Below, piece after piece: positions 15,301 through 25,073 of a stretch of 64,000 bases of DNA. The DNA lies in assembly GCA_949128115.1 (NCBI GenBank), contig OX421962.1:63157787-63221786 (forward strand), given 5' to 3'. Origin of the DNA: Anaspis maculata (taxonomy: Eukaryota > Arthropoda > Insecta > Coleoptera > Scraptiidae). The notes beneath the pieces were generated by a model, which was not told the DNA's origin, searched no databases, and saw only the letters and a list, made by a program, of their open reading frames with translations. A program made the translations under genes and the position numbers. Every line of letters begins with the position of its first letter. Position 1 is the stretch's first letter.

Positions 15301-18300
15301 AGTAGCAATTTACGTGGATGATCTTTTGATCTTTAGCGACAATCACGAAAAAACGAAGAAAATGAAGAGAAATCTGGAATCAAATTTCACGATGAAAGAT
15401 TTGGGCGAAGCTAAATATTGTCTCGGAATGACCATCACCCGAGACAGAAAAACAAGGAAAATATGGATCGACCAATCCAAATATATTCTTGATGTTTTGG
15501 CACGCTACAATATGAACGACTGTAATCCTTGCTCAACACCAGTTGATTGCAACCAGAAGTTGACCAAAGATATGGCACCAATCAGTCAAGAAGAAAAAAT
15601 CGAAATGCAACGAATTCCTTACCAAGAAGTTGTTGGATCAATAATTTACGCCAGTCAACTGACACGACCAGATTTAGCCTTTGCCGTGGGTCTACTAAGT
15701 AGATTCAACAATAATCCGGGTCGTCCACATTGGACAGCCGTGAAACGAGTACTACGCTACATGAAAGGCACCGTTGATCATCGACTGGAATTCGGTGATA
15801 AAGGAAACGAACTCGAAGGATTCTGCGATGCAGACTGGGCCAGCGATTCTGAAGATAGGCGCTCGACGACAGGGTACCTCTTCAAGTTATTCGGCAACTT
15901 GATCGCATGGAACTGTAAGAAACAACCGACCATTGCAATATCGACAACAGAAGCCGAGTATATGTCCTTGTCAGCAGCAGTCCAAGAAGCTGTATGGTTG
16001 AGAAACTTGATAACCGACATCCTACCAGAAGACGTTGTCAACCATCTAACAACCATCTACAGCGACAACAAAGGAGCAATACACTTGGGAAACAACGGCG
16101 GATACCGTTCCCGCACGAAACACATCGATATAAAACACCACTTCCTGCGCGAAAAAATCGATGGTGGAATAATCGCGCTGAAGCACGTTGGTTCCGAAAG
16201 TAATATCTCGGATATCAACACGAAAGCGTTACCCAGAACTGCACATCAGAGGATCACCCAAGAATTAGGAGTGAAGCCTACAACACCCTGAAGTTTTAGG
16301 GGGAGTATTGGGATTGAATACTTCAGTTCACCTGTTTCATTATTAGATATAATTGTTGACGTGACGATTGTTATAGACGAATAAAAAACTTTAGTTGACA
16401 CCGTTGACACGTTGTTTTTGCGACTCAAAAAGGCACTCTGCAAGATATATTCATGTTACTTCTTTCTTTTTTTATATGATTATTAAAATTCAGAGTGACA
16501 ACTAGGTAGGTATATGATGCCGTTCACGTTTTAAATTCAGTAGAATGACTTTTTGGAGCAAAAATTAAGTGACAAGTGTAAGACACCTAACAATTGACCA
16601 CAACAGTTGGTTGTGTTTTGTTTACCTTTGTGTGTACAATTATGCATAGTTACTGACAAGGTGCATTTTTCCCTGTGACAAATTACGAAGCTGTCAGCAT
16701 AGTGTTCTATGGTCAGTATCCAAACGGTGAGTCTTCTCACAGGTTGTCTGCGCTAATACGCGGCAGGGGCTTCGCTGGTGGTCCCATTGCACGATCGGTA
16801 TTAGAGTGGTTCTGTGTGGTGGGATCAGGAGCCTTTTGCGTAGTCTCCACTGGCTCCATTGCACGAATCGGCACAGGGTCGGATTATTTGTATTGGAGGT
16901 GATCACCCGTTAGACAAACCAAGAATGAATTATAATCACGCTTGATACACGAAATGTGGTATTTGGAAAAGGTGCCATTGCACTGTTGAAGGCACATTGA
17001 TAGATTTACAATCATATTGATTCAAGACTGAGATGAAGTTGAATTCATAAGAATAAAGGATTCAAATAAGAGTAGCGTTATGCTCACACCCGTTTTAATC
17101 TTTTTAGAACCAGATGACCATGACCAAATCGCCACCTTCCACTTCCTTTCAAGATTGTTGGATTGTTTCATTAATTTGTAGAGTTGATCATTAATGAAAC
17201 CAGACATTAATTTGAATCATTGTTTCACTTTTCGTTCTGAGTAACTAGATGTTCTTCCGGCATTTCCTGACTTATCGTCAGGAATACAGTGATTTATCGT
17301 CCCACACAAGCTGGGGGGCTACAGGTACGGCTGATGGCACCTGCAAAGTTTTGGAGCCAACCTATCAGCGGCCAACAGTCGTATCCTCCCAGCGCTTCAG
17401 CTGGTCACTTTGTTTTTGCGCCAAAAAGTCATTCTGCTGTAAATTACGACTTTTTACCATACCGAAAAACTGTACAGGCACTAAAAACCATATACAGGCT
17501 GGTCCTCGTTTTATGTCATTAAATTTAAGGATCAATAGAAAATGAAAAATGAAGGGGACTTTCTCCAGAAAACATATTTGAGAAATGTCTAATAACAGAG
17601 ATACAGCCCTTCAAAGTTGGAAATAAATAATCGTTTTTTCCGCATAACTTTTGAACCGTTCAACCCATTTCATTCAAAATAAAACCAAAGGTTCACTGAA
17701 GTTATCCCCTGTCGAACAATCATAACATGTTTCATAAAAAAGTTTTAGGAGCGTAGATATCAGGGGGTGTTCCTACTCCCCTCCCCCTATTTCTCACCCA
17801 CCAGTTATTTTTGAAAACTGTTTATAATTTTGAATTCTACGTTCAATTTAGAAGAAAAAGCCACTTCTGCAAAACTTTGACTAGAGGCTTCGTTTAGGAG
17901 ATATTCGAGTTTGAAACTTTGGAAGACATCCCGAAATCGCCACTTTCCAGAACCCAAATTGTTTTTGTCCTGAAAATTTCCCATGTTTTGGGAAAAATGG
18001 TGGTTTATCAACTTAGGAATTCTAGTTAACTTATTTCAGCTGAGAAATCATGAGTTTCTTTGGATTTTAATTTTTAGATCTTTGAAAGTGGCGATTTCGG
18101 GATGTTTCCCAAAGTTTCAAACTCAAATATCTCCTAAACGAAGTATCTAATCAAAATTTTGCAACAGTGATTTTTTCTTCAAAATTGAACGTTGAATTCA
18201 AAATTATGAACAGTTTCCAAAAATAACCAGGGAGGTGGAAAATAGGGGGGGAAAAGTAGGGTCACCCCCTGATGTCTAAGCCCCTGAAACTTTTTTATGG

Positions 18301-18863
18301 AACATGTTATGATTGTTCGACAGGGGATAATTTCAGTGAACCTTTGGTTCTATTTATAATCAAATCGGTTGAACGGTTCAAAAGTTATGCGAAAAAAACG
18401 ATTATTTATTTCCAACTTAGAAGGGCTGTATCTCTGTTATTAGGCATTTCTCAAATATGTTTTCTGGATAAAGTCCCCTTTATTTTTCATTCTCTATCGA
18501 TCCTTAAATTTAATGACATAAAAGTCGGACCACCCTGTATTATACTTCACTACACCCATTCCTCTTGAAAAAATTTAGTTGTACATTCTGTTCCAGTCAG
18601 ATTTTTGTTCCTCCTGTACAATCACCTTTTTGGTTTTTACTGACTTCTCATTCTCATATCTTCAATTCTCAACTGTGTCTATTTATACTATACCCTAATT
18701 CACAACTATTTTGCACTGCATCAGGATGAAGACTTTACTAAAAAGAAGCCAAATGGTTGAGCATATTCAGCAGAACCACAATGAAATTTTGATGCTGCAG
18801 ACGGAACTGGAACTTCTGAGACTGAAGACGTTCCCCACCCTTAAATATAAGATATTCACATAG
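336..18863 (+). CDS. CFAP43: CFAP43-like cilia- and flagella-associated protein, C-terminal part (8 exons, 5' end outside window)
   Basis: Exons by GT-AG borders and matching phase: 336-755, 827-1128, 3646-3840, 3896-4130, 4181-4453, 4543-4686, 8191-8474, 18725-18863. Joined they give about 663 residues ending at TAG 18861-18863. The protein is almost all charged coiled coil. Landmarks of the family are seen in order: FNKEFD near the start, VLEVRWEDELRKEVPLP, the EYE/DYEEK heptads after it, KSYKKDF, EWEHKKLKMQIEDLN in exon 6, and the closing LRLKTFP. In other animals CFAP43 carries N-terminal WD40 repeats (not in this window) and works with CFAP44 in the axoneme, tethering inner dynein; in insects this would mean sperm tail and ciliated sensory neurons. 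The donor at 756 (gttcgt) is weak, but phase and homology support it. Introns of 2.5, 3.5 and 10.2 kb are filled with mobile elements. Assignment to CFAP43 rather than the related CFAP44 is from remembered motifs. Confidence 0.83.
1166..1378. repeat. dispersed repeat with two internal hairpins (copy 1)
   Basis: Contains two inverted pairs: one built on GGGTAATGATTGCTTCTTACT and its partner near 1240-1275, one on TCCAGTCTTATTGAAAAATG and its partner near 1340-1368. An inverted copy lies at 37,440-37,632. Lies in CFAP43 intron 2. No coding capacity. Confidence 0.75.
1946..2477. mobile_element. non-autonomous DNA transposon, TIR TATAGGGCGATTACATGTA
   Basis: The left end TATAGGGCGATTACATGTAG is mirrored, with changes, at 2458-2477. 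The first 35 bp match the left end of the THAP-fragment element at 48,528, so both belong to one TIR family. The interior has no convincing reading frame. A target duplication was not found. Confidence 0.6.
3050..3174. mobile_element. MITE, 125 bp, TSD CAG
   Basis: Near-perfect inverted arms beginning GGGCC(T/C)TATTCTTGAAAC, about 35 bp each. The trinucleotide CAG flanks it on both sides (3047-3049 and 3175-3177). A 3-bp duplication fits the PIF/Harbinger group. In CFAP43 intron 2. Confidence 0.8.
3241..3399. mobile_element. Harbinger-like MITE, 159 bp, TSD TTA
   Basis: Arms of about 45 bp starting TGGTGGCCTTACATTGA, running through the CTGCAGCTTTTTTAGCT stretch, mirrored at the other end. 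TTA is duplicated at 3238-3240 and 3400-3402, the target typical of PIF/Harbinger elements. Confidence 0.85.
4687..6926. other. CFAP43 intron 6, first part: nothing recognised
   Basis: AT-rich intron sequence. The only local oddity is a purine-rich run at about 5814-5846. Short open frames here (for example 6234-6566 and 6587-6868) lack homology or codon bias and are not called. Confidence 0.6.
6927..7065 (+). mobile_element. tRNA-derived SINE or tRNA pseudogene
   Basis: An RNA polymerase III A box (TGGCGCAGGTGG, 6935-6946) and a perfect B box (GGTTCGATTCC, 6979-6989) are spaced as in a tRNA. The putative acceptor-stem halves (GGCCTTG and AAGAAATC) do not pair, and the sequence runs on for about 75 bp to an A-rich end with AATAAAG. 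That fits a SINE head and body rather than a working tRNA gene. Confidence 0.65.
7441..7862. mobile_element. MITE of the TACAGGGTGTCC family, about 420 bp
   Basis: Terminal inverted repeats: TATAGGGTGTCCAGA at the left, mirrored as TCTGGACACCCTGTA at the right. The inversion continues through GGCGGAAAAGCTC and the GACCCTTCAGAAAATCCC block. TA borders suggest a TA target. In CFAP43 intron 6. Confidence 0.8.
7982..8160. repeat. dispersed repeat, copy 1 (partner at 25,074)
   Basis: Begins GGACCTCTTCAATAAAG, continues through GGTCTCTCTCGCACGATTTA, ends near GCCGTTATAGCTAGAC. The partner lacks an internal block of about 45 bp. It ends about 30 bp before the acceptor of the CFAP43 exon at 8191. 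Confidence 0.8.
8616..8818. mobile_element. MITE, about 200 bp, TIR GAACRGCTGATTCGGGGC
   Basis: A 25-bp terminal inverted repeat, GAACAGCTGATTCGGGGCAA at the left and its complement ending CAGCCGTTC at the right. The interior is rich in short GTCA/TGAC motifs and has no coding sequence. Confidence 0.75.
9668..9813. mobile_element. palindromic MITE, about 145 bp
   Basis: AATCCACCTTTCCCA at the left is mirrored by GGGAAAGGTGGATT at the right. A second mirrored block is CGCATACCTGTGAG. In CFAP43 intron 7. Confidence 0.75.
9814..11040. other. CFAP43 intron 7 upstream of copia: no gene
   Basis: AT-rich. A 30-codon frame at 10,863-10,955 with a fair start context is noted under findings. A loose inverted G/C-poor segment lies near 10,190-10,540. 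Nothing else is supported. Confidence 0.5.
11046..11185 (+). repeat. copia 5' LTR
   Basis: A 140-bp direct repeat of 16306-16445, starting TATTGGGATTG and ending CTCTGCAAGA. One visible difference between the copies (CCTGACG here, CGTGACG in the 3' copy). The ends are TA...GA instead of the usual TG...CA. Confidence 0.93.
11186..11196 (+). promoter_or_regulatory. copia primer-binding site
   Basis: GGTTATGGGCC directly after the LTR. In Drosophila copia the same position carries a near-identical sequence that pairs with an internal half-molecule of initiator methionine tRNA. Confidence 0.8.
11274..12187 (+). pseudogene. copia gag and protease, N-terminal part of split gag-pol
   Basis: 304 codons from ATG 11274 up to the insertion point. 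Residues about 10-180 are the copia-type gag domain. A CX2CX4HX4C zinc knuckle spans residues 208-221, followed by a basic linker and the aspartic protease core DSGA at 267-270. No stop or frameshift occurs before 12,187. Beyond that the frame runs into the inserted element and ends at 12,218, so only gag and an incomplete protease could be made from this copy. Confidence 0.92.
12188..13291. mobile_element. non-autonomous DNA transposon inside copia, 1,104 bp, TSD AT
   Basis: Ends are GGGGCTGTATAG and its complement. The inversion continues imperfectly (GCAAAA, then TGTACTATGCACC). The dinucleotide AT is duplicated at 12186-12187 and 13292-13293; taking out the element plus one AT keeps the copia frame exactly, which fixes both borders. 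A 2-bp AT target is known for some Harbinger-related elements, but the superfamily is not proven. There is no transposase. Confidence 0.88.
12260..12467. mobile_element. MITE nested inside the copia insertion, 208 bp, TSD ATT
   Basis: Arms GGGCGCGTTCAGCAGGTCC and, mirrored, GAACTTGCTGAACTCGCCC. ATT is present on both sides (12257-12259 and 12468-12470). The host element's own inverted arm, matched near 13,200-13,225, resumes across this site, confirming a later insertion. Confidence 0.8.
13292..16291 (+). pseudogene. copia pol: integrase, reverse transcriptase, RNase H
   Basis: 999 codons plus stop, open throughout. Order: end of protease/GAG-pre-integrase, HHCC zinc module (about 13,570-13,690), integrase core with D at 13,750-13,760, DNG at about 13,943 and E in AERYN at about 14,050. 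An acidic linker (about 14,400-14,640) follows, then reverse transcriptase with YVDD at 15,311-15,322, and RNase H with CDADW (about 15,826) and TTEAEY (about 15,946). The intact frame shows the inserted element is the only major break. An upstream ATG at 13,271 lies in the insertion and is probably accidental. Confidence 0.94.
16294..16305 (+). promoter_or_regulatory. copia polypurine tract
   Basis: TTTTAGGGGGAG lies immediately before the 3' LTR, the normal site of plus-strand priming. Confidence 0.85.
16306..16445 (+). repeat. copia 3' LTR
   Basis: Copy of 11046-11185 with a single visible substitution; followed by target duplication TATAT at 16446-16450. Confidence 0.93.
16451..17491. 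other. CFAP43 last intron downstream of copia: nothing recognised
   Basis: AT-rich sequence with no repeat partner seen in the window and no frame with coding character. Confidence 0.5.
17492..18541. mobile_element. fold-back element, about 1.05 kb, TIR TACAGGSTGGTCC
   Basis: Two arms of about 450-500 bp form an inverted repeat around a centre near 17,960-18,070. Paired blocks include ATGTCATTAAATTTAAGGAT at the outside, TATCCCCTGTCGAACAATCA in the middle and GGAGATATTCGAGTTTGAAA near the centre. Outer borders are TACAGGCTGGTCC and GGACCACCCTGTA. It contains no transposase and lies in the last CFAP43 intron, about 180 bp before the final exon. Confidence 0.9.
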
Positions 18864-18889
18864 GAAATTTTTATGACTTTTCACTTTTA

Positions 18890-18944
18890 AATAAAAAATA
18901 AAATTAAATATATCTTTAGTGTTCTTTTTTTTCATATTTTTATT
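18890..18944. terminator. back-to-back polyadenylation signals of CFAP43 and RNASEH2A
   Basis: AATAAA on the plus strand at 18890-18895 follows the CFAP43 stop by 27 bp. TTTATT at 18939-18944 is AATAAA for the minus-strand RNASEH2A gene. The two 3' ends should abut or overlap slightly. Confidence 0.6.
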
Positions 18945-19026
18945 GTAATATCAATAATATTGTAAGCTTATCTTTAACTTCAAGTGTAAAATTAATAAAT
19001 ATTCTGTAATAATCATATTTGGTGAT

Positions 19027-20415
19027 TCAAAATTCAACTTTTCGACTTAAACAGCGATCAGTGAAAAATTTATGCTGTGCTTTTTTAATTTTATCTTTAG
19101 GGGTCATTCGAAAAAATGAAGTAATAGAAGTGTTACCGGATACGCCTATGCTTTCCTCGTCCTCTTCTTCAAATTCCACATCATAAGCATGGCCTTCCAA
19201 GGCTTTGCTGGCGGTTGACCAGCTGAACCGCACCAACTGGGGATATCCAAAGACCGGATCGCAGTTTTCTACCAAAAACTTCTTGGTTACAGGATCTGCA
19301 ATTTAGAATGAAATGTCAAGTGATGTACTACGTGAACTAAAGCTAATTACATACAGGTGTTTCATAATTAAGTACACATATTTCTACCCCTAGATTCAGA
19401 TTTTCAAAATATGAAGATTGTGCTATTTTTTTTTCTGGAAGTCTCCATAAAAAAAAGTTGCAGGACTACAAAGTTCTATTTTTAATTTATTTAGTAGTTT
19501 CAATTCAAAACTTTTACAAGGCTAGCCGATTTTGGCCAAATTTCAACCACAGCATTTTGAAATATCTCTGTATTAAATGATTTTGGTGTGTTTGATCAAA
19601 GATTACCAGTGGCATGATAGTCCTAGACGAAAGGATTCCTACGAAAAATCTTCAACTCCAGAAACAAAAAGAAGCTTTACCTGCTGGATATCCACTTCCA
19701 AACTCTGAACAATGGGTAACTTCAATATTTTCAGGAAATGTCCACACTTCAAGAGCACGATCTCTGGATACTTTTGCGCAAATACTGGCAGCCGAAACAA
19801 TTGGATACGTGGAATCGGCTTTCTTCGCCACAGTTATTTTGTACTTTGGAAACAGCCCTTCCAAATAGGCCTGGTACTTTTCAGGAGGTCCAACGGTATC
19901 AACAAAAATTTGCGCTATTTTAACTCCGTAGTTTTCGGCTGTCCGAATGAGCTTTATCGCTGAATCGGTAGACACTTGATTGAGGGAGATTTTGGACCTG
20001 CTCAGCATGCTGTTGCAGATGGAATTTGGTGCGATCACCTCGATCGCCCAGCCGACTTTTTTGGACTCTTTCAGCATTTTTTCAAAGATTTCTACACGTT
20101 TAGCTTCAGTAAGTTTTTTAGAATCATCACAGCCCAAGGCTTCCAGTACGACTGCCTCGTTGATGGGGCAAAACGCCGTTCCGTATACCATGGGTCCTGC
20201 AACATTTCATTCAGATTTTCTCTGGAAAAGCGACCACAACACTAACCTAAAACAGGGCCACGTCCAGCTTCGTCGATTCCTAGGATGCATGGGTACTCCT
20301 TGCAGGCTTTTGGTACGTCGGAAATGTAGAGAGTATTGCGTGAATTGTCTCTTTCCCGTAGGAATGTGTCCAGGGTTTCCAAGCACTTAACTTTATTTTC
20401 TTCACTAGAATCCAT
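19027..20415 (-). CDS. RNASEH2A: ribonuclease H2 catalytic subunit A
   Basis: Three exons in minus-strand order: 20247-20415, 19681-20196, 19027-19295; introns of 50 and 385 bp. The protein is 317 residues, close to the usual 300. RNase H2 is the nuclear heterotrimer that cuts RNA in RNA/DNA hybrids and removes single ribonucleotides from DNA. Catalytic residues are visible: D48 and E49 in DEAGRG, D156 in VDTVGPP and D184 in KADSTYP, plus the GSGYP motif with Y226 used to recognise the ribonucleotide. The start is the first ATG of the exon (20413-20415); upstream in frame there is only GTG. The C-terminal tail (SITSFF) resembles the short tail of other type-2 A subunits. Convergent with CFAP43, stops 163 bp apart. 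Intron 2 holds one CAGGTGTTTCATAATTAAGT repeat end without a partner. Confidence 0.96.
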
Positions 20416-20440
20416 CTTCCATTCCTCCGTCACTTTTCGG

Positions 20441-20904
20441 CGATTTATGATTTGGCGCCAAACTTACGCCGCTTGTCAAATATTAATGCAGGGGACAGGG
20501 GAATATGTTGGCGTTAATCATTGCCAACCAAAATGCAAAATAGTCATCCACAAGCGAAAGGGCACATTCTGCCAAAATGGTGTCAAAAAACAATGAACTT
20601 GATTGTTTAACTGAGACATTGTTCAAGAACCCTGTTCAAGAAATTGTGTACCGTAATACAGCATCTCTGATACAGCCAAGACCTTGCCTTGCAACTTGCA
20701 ACAGTAAACAGGCATCTCACACTCGCATCACAGCTCTGTTTTATTGGTTGCATAGCTGCATAAAGTGTTCTAGCTCCAATGTTACATTAAATCTGACGAA
20801 GTCGTACGCAAGAAATGAAGAATTTTTTAGTGAAAGTATTAACTTCATTGGTTCTCAAGGAAGATATCTTTATTTTTATGCGGAATCTATACTTATGCAC
20901 TCAA
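20441..20904. other. 5' flank of RNASEH2A: no recognised feature
   Basis: Presumed promoter side of RNASEH2A. No TATA box is convincing. The open frame 20,577-20,921 (+) has no coding signature. Confidence 0.4.
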
Positions 20905-21047
20905 GGACGGAGTTGAATTAGTAAAATAAGCGTTGCGAAATCAATCCCTGTGGGTTTATTCCTTGACGGATTCTTACCATTTTGGTCTCTTTCGGAAGTT
21001 ACAAGGATGTACTTTGGTTTGAGCCCATTGGCATTTCCAAAATTGAA
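20905..21047. repeat. dispersed repeat, copy 1 (empty site)
   Basis: Runs from CTCAAGGACGGAGTTGAATT to TGAGCCCATTGGCATTTCC. An inverted copy at 25,363-25,640 is interrupted by a MITE; the GTAC at 21009-21012 is the empty target. Confidence 0.85.
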
Positions 21048-21085
21048 ACACCCCTAACTCTTAAGCTCTTGCGCCTGGCTGGTTA

Positions 21086-21196
21086 GGCAACCCAACATAC
21101 TCCAATTCAATTCAACTTATTTGAATTAAATACAAGGCAAGGCAAGGCAAGGCAACCCAACATACTCCAATTCAATTCAACTTATTTGAATTAAAT
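21086..21196. repeat. tandem duplication with (GGCAA)n
   Basis: A 46-bp block starting GGCAACCCAACATACTCCAA occurs at 21086 and again at 21151, identical as far as I can read. A (GGCAA)4 run at about 21136-21155 joins them. Confidence 0.85.
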
Positions 21197-21922
21197 CACT
21201 TTTCCCGCTCTTGGGACGGCTTTGGCCGGTGATCGTCCTGTTGTGCTTCCTTCTTGTGGTTCGAGGATAGAGCTCCTAGGCGTGTTGAGATCGAATTAAC
21301 CTCTAGCCGAGCCTCTAGCTTGAACGCAGTTAGACACAGAAATTAGTTGTAACATAAAATCCGAGATAAAATCATTATATTGACTTCTATTTACATGTCT
21401 AAGTGTTTAAATAAAGGCTCGTTCCTATACCTGGCCCTACTTCAACGCTGGTAACTAGGATAGCTAAGTCTTCTAAGTGTTCATTTTAAAGATGAGTTTT
21501 TCCTAATAATTATTTCAAAGCCGTCACACATCAATACTCCGATGAACACCTGATTCTACACCTTGACCAACATTTAAACTTTGTTTGGGGGCGTGGTTCG
21601 AAATTCTTATCATGGATTCATCAGATTCAACATTTAAGTTAGTGTTATAGGTTGTTATAGGGTTAGGCCCAGCGTCTAGACACCGAAAAAAGAGTGAGTG
21701 ACTTTTGCGAGCGATGGGAACTTTTCCCCTCTCTTTTCTGTTGTTTCCCTTGTTCCCTAAAATCTAAGTTCGTGGGCCGGTGTGTGCGGGGATCCTCCTA
21801 TTATGATAACAGGGATGTCAGACGTCCCGTTTTCTGCGGGATTGTCCCGCAATTGATTCTTTTGTCCGCATACATCCGAAAATGTCCCGCACACTGATAT
21901 ATTGGCTTTATAATTATACTTT

Positions 21923-22452
21923 GTCATTTGTAAGTTAGGTATGTGCCTGTGACCATGCGCAATGCAGTAGAAGATCTCGAGCGCCACAGCATGCATAGAA
22001 AACGAAACTTTGCTGTCGCTGTCAGAATTTACGAATTCAAGGTGTTTTCTTTATTCTCGGGACGTTTTAACTTTTTTAATCATACTTTAAGGTGATGGCT
22101 GACGCTCGGTTCGCTTTCCAGCGCTGTCAAAATTCTCGTTAGCGGAAGTTGTGCAATAAAATATGGCGGGTAATTTGAAATTGTTGTCGATTCAAAAAAC
22201 CCCATTTCAAAATGCTTCGCATCAACTTCACAGCAAGATTTTTCATTTCATTATGGTGAAAAGTAGATCAGGTATTTCTTTTTACACACTTGTTATGTTA
22301 TACATTCGTTGAAATTGTCAATTTGCACCTTGAATTGATCATTTTACAAAGTCATTCAACATGCATATTCTTATGGGAGTTTCAACCCAGCACATGTGGT
22401 TGTCTCTCTCCCCGATCTGCGACTGCGCTTTGAATAATTAATATGGTCAATT
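21923..22452. repeat. 530-bp dispersed repeat, copy 1
   Basis: Starts GTCATTTGTAAGTTAGGTAT and ends TTAATATGGTCAATT. A direct copy of the same length, roughly 95% identical by eye, is at 53,195-53,722. No TIRs, A-tail, pol III boxes or reading frame were found. Class unknown. Confidence 0.88.
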
Positions 22453-24648
22453 CCAACTTTAAAATTCAGTATTCAGTTCAAATCAATAATAAATGAATAT
22501 AGAAAAAAAGTTGCTGCGAGCAAAGGTGTAGACGTCTAGACTGACCCACAGAGACCCAATCTGACTAAGATTAGCTAGGCATGTAGGTATGTGGGGCACT
22601 AATACCATTATTTGAGAAAAAACACATTTATTATCGATATTGCTTTAATAATTCCCAGAAAAATTTCGCCTGCGGTGCACCTGGAGGGATATACCTCCCC
22701 GGAAGCCCTGTTAACTTTGTTATATATAAGTGTCTGTCCCGCGTTGCGATTTCAGAAATCTGGTAACCCTGATTATGAATCTCTTTAAGGCTGCGTCTCT
22801 TATATCTGGATTTTTTTTTGCTGGCTTTTTTTAGGCTATGGTAATATTTTACCCGTTTTGGAAGAGATTGTATATGGCCGGTGCCTTTGTGGAGAACTGG
22901 ACCTATTTTCCCCTTGAATTGCCCTTGAAGCTTAGAAGGATATCGCGACCGCGAGTGTTTATAGCCGGAAATGTAAAACCCAATTTCACCCTTCCAAAAA
23001 CTTCGGAACCAATTGTGTACGCAACCAATTACTCAAGTCAAGATACAAACTCTCATGTGAAATGACCCTTTGATTGAACCCCGTTCTGTTTTGTGTGAAG
23101 TGAACCCATCCCATTGTTGCTAAAAACCTACAAGGTGCTCGCCGACGAACTAACGCGAGAAGGCTTCGAAACAACTATTATTCCCTATAAATAAATATCA
23201 GATCGCTAACCAACTATTGAGCCGTAACAATTCATTATAGGTAGAAATCTATGGAATCGTCGCATCGTCGAATATCCCAGGTAATTATACGAACAGCTTC
23301 TGATAGATTAACCATTTCCCGATTTAAACAATCTCTATCACTTCGGTGGACTACTGCAACAAATTCATTAGTTATGCGATGACCAAACCGAACGTTCCTC
23401 TAGGTGAAACTTCACTCCGTCACATATTTGTCGATAATAATTATTCTTTCGTACCGAATAATCCAACCAACATGGAAATTTAAATAACTGCAGTTGCACG
23501 CTAAAACAAAGTCATTAGTTTCACGGAGGGGGAGGGGGTTCGTTGTCCTGAACCGATTATTATTACCAATCGCGACTCTACGGAGAAGTCCGAAACCTGG
23601 TTTTAACAAACGCGATTTTAGTTGTTTCCAATTTCAATTCGTTGCGCGATTCTCTAAACTCAGCAGCGCGTATTCAGAGTTGCCCTCGGAGTTGCCCCAA
23701 AAGCTCCGTCGAAGTTCCAACTCCAACCCCTGAACTGCGGGTACCACCCAATGAGAAGTTAAATTCTACCCCCGTGTCGATCGTGACTTTCTAGGACATT
23801 GCAAATCTCAATCGTAGGCCGTCTACCCCACTCCACAAGATCGCTCCTTTTCCACCGCGAGGTACCGTTTGTCAATCACAAGCATCCACTCCTGAAGCCT
23901 AGCTGAACCGAAGCAGGGCAAGACGCAACCCGAAGGAAGGCCCAGACGCAGCCAGTGAACTGTCAGGAACCAACCTTCAATAAAGGCCATGACGCATCGC
24001 AAGTGAAGGCCAGGACACAACGCTAAAGGAGGCCCCGACCCGTCTAGTAGAACGCATGGACACAACCCCTAAAGGAGGCCCCCGACTCGCCGCAGAGGAG
24101 CTTATTATCAGGGACAGATTACGAGTGCTCGATGCAGGTTCCTCTTCCAACAGGCAGCGTTCTGTATGAAGGGTTCCAACCCGATGGATATAAAATTATA
24201 CAATCTCGTCGAAGGCAAGGGACGCACTCAGGTATACCTCGGTTACTCGGCGATACCCACACGGTCCAAAGGCTCTTGCTTTAGCTTAGAAACCCCCTGG
24301 TAGAGGAGACGTCTCCCAACCCCACGCCATGCAAATGAAGTGTGAACGATGCGCGATTTAAACTCTATAATTTCATTTCAGTGCAGGTGACTATACCGTC
24401 AGTGATTCTAATTTTTACGCGACACGCGAGCAATGTGCAATTCCTGTATTTAGGAACATTAAATGAGCAATCCATCGCGAGTGGTGCGACGTCAGAGTTC
24501 CGTGGTTAGGTGCCCGGCAATAAGTGGAGAATTTGCGGCGAAGTACACGAGAGGCGGGCGCATACGGACGGGTCGAGATGGCTGAGATTAACGGTTGGAT
24601 ATAGCTAAATTGTTTAATTATACTACCTCTCGAATTTTCTACGTGTAA
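22453..24648. other. unassigned, locally GC-richer tract
   Basis: No gene recognised. Around 23,880-24,110 GC rises and degenerate units sharing AAAGGAGGCC and CAGGACACAAC recur, which may be a decayed LTR or satellite. Frames 22,838-23,065 and 23,494-23,733 have no recognisable domain. Confidence 0.4.
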
Positions 24649-25016
24649 AGTACCGAGAGTTCATAAATTAAATGGGTCAAGGGTGCCTGTGAATTCAAAA
24701 ACGTCTGTCTAAACTAGCGTGATCCTTTTGTAATAAATTTGTCAAACTTTGACAAGTTACGTCGCATATTATTGATCTCTGATCTGCCATAGATGCACGA
24801 GAATACTTCAAGTTCGAAAATACTCCTCGATCATGTAGGTTTTGTGCCCTGCCGTGAAAACCACATTTAAAATGTTCCGAAAACGAAAACTGCGGCTGGT
24901 TTGACAGATTACGATAACCAAAAAATTACAGACATCAAATGAACGATGCTAGTTCCGACAGATGTTTTCAAACTCACAGCCACCCTTGACCCATTTAATT
25001 TATGAACGCTCGGTAC
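24649..25016. mobile_element. MITE, about 370 bp, TIR GTACCGAGMGTTCATAAATT
   Basis: A 35-bp terminal inverted repeat, GTACCGAGAGTTCATAAATT at the left and its complement ending CTCGGTAC at the right. The inversion extends through AAATGGGTCAAGGGTG and, less perfectly, AAAACGTCTGTC. Confidence 0.82.
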
Positions 25017-25073
25017 ATCGCTAGCGATATCTTTTAACCATGTGCATGGTGAATTTGAATACGCACGCTCAAT

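Larger units (their letters stand above)
11046..16445 (+). mobile_element. copia LTR retrotransposon, inactivated by insertion
   Basis: A complete Ty1/copia element flanked by the 5-bp duplication TATAT (11041-11045 and 16446-16450). Order: 140-bp LTR, primer site, gag with zinc knuckle, protease, integrase, reverse transcriptase, RNase H, polypurine tract, 140-bp LTR. The integrase-before-RT order is diagnostic of copia. The two LTRs differ at one position that I can see, so the insertion is young. An 1,104-bp element splits the single gag-pol frame at 12,188; without it the element would be about 4.3 kb. It sits in the sense direction in the last CFAP43 intron. Confidence 0.95.

Noticed and set aside
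22838..23065. 75-residue frame as a gene
   Set aside because: No homology, no neighbouring exons, composition like its surroundings.
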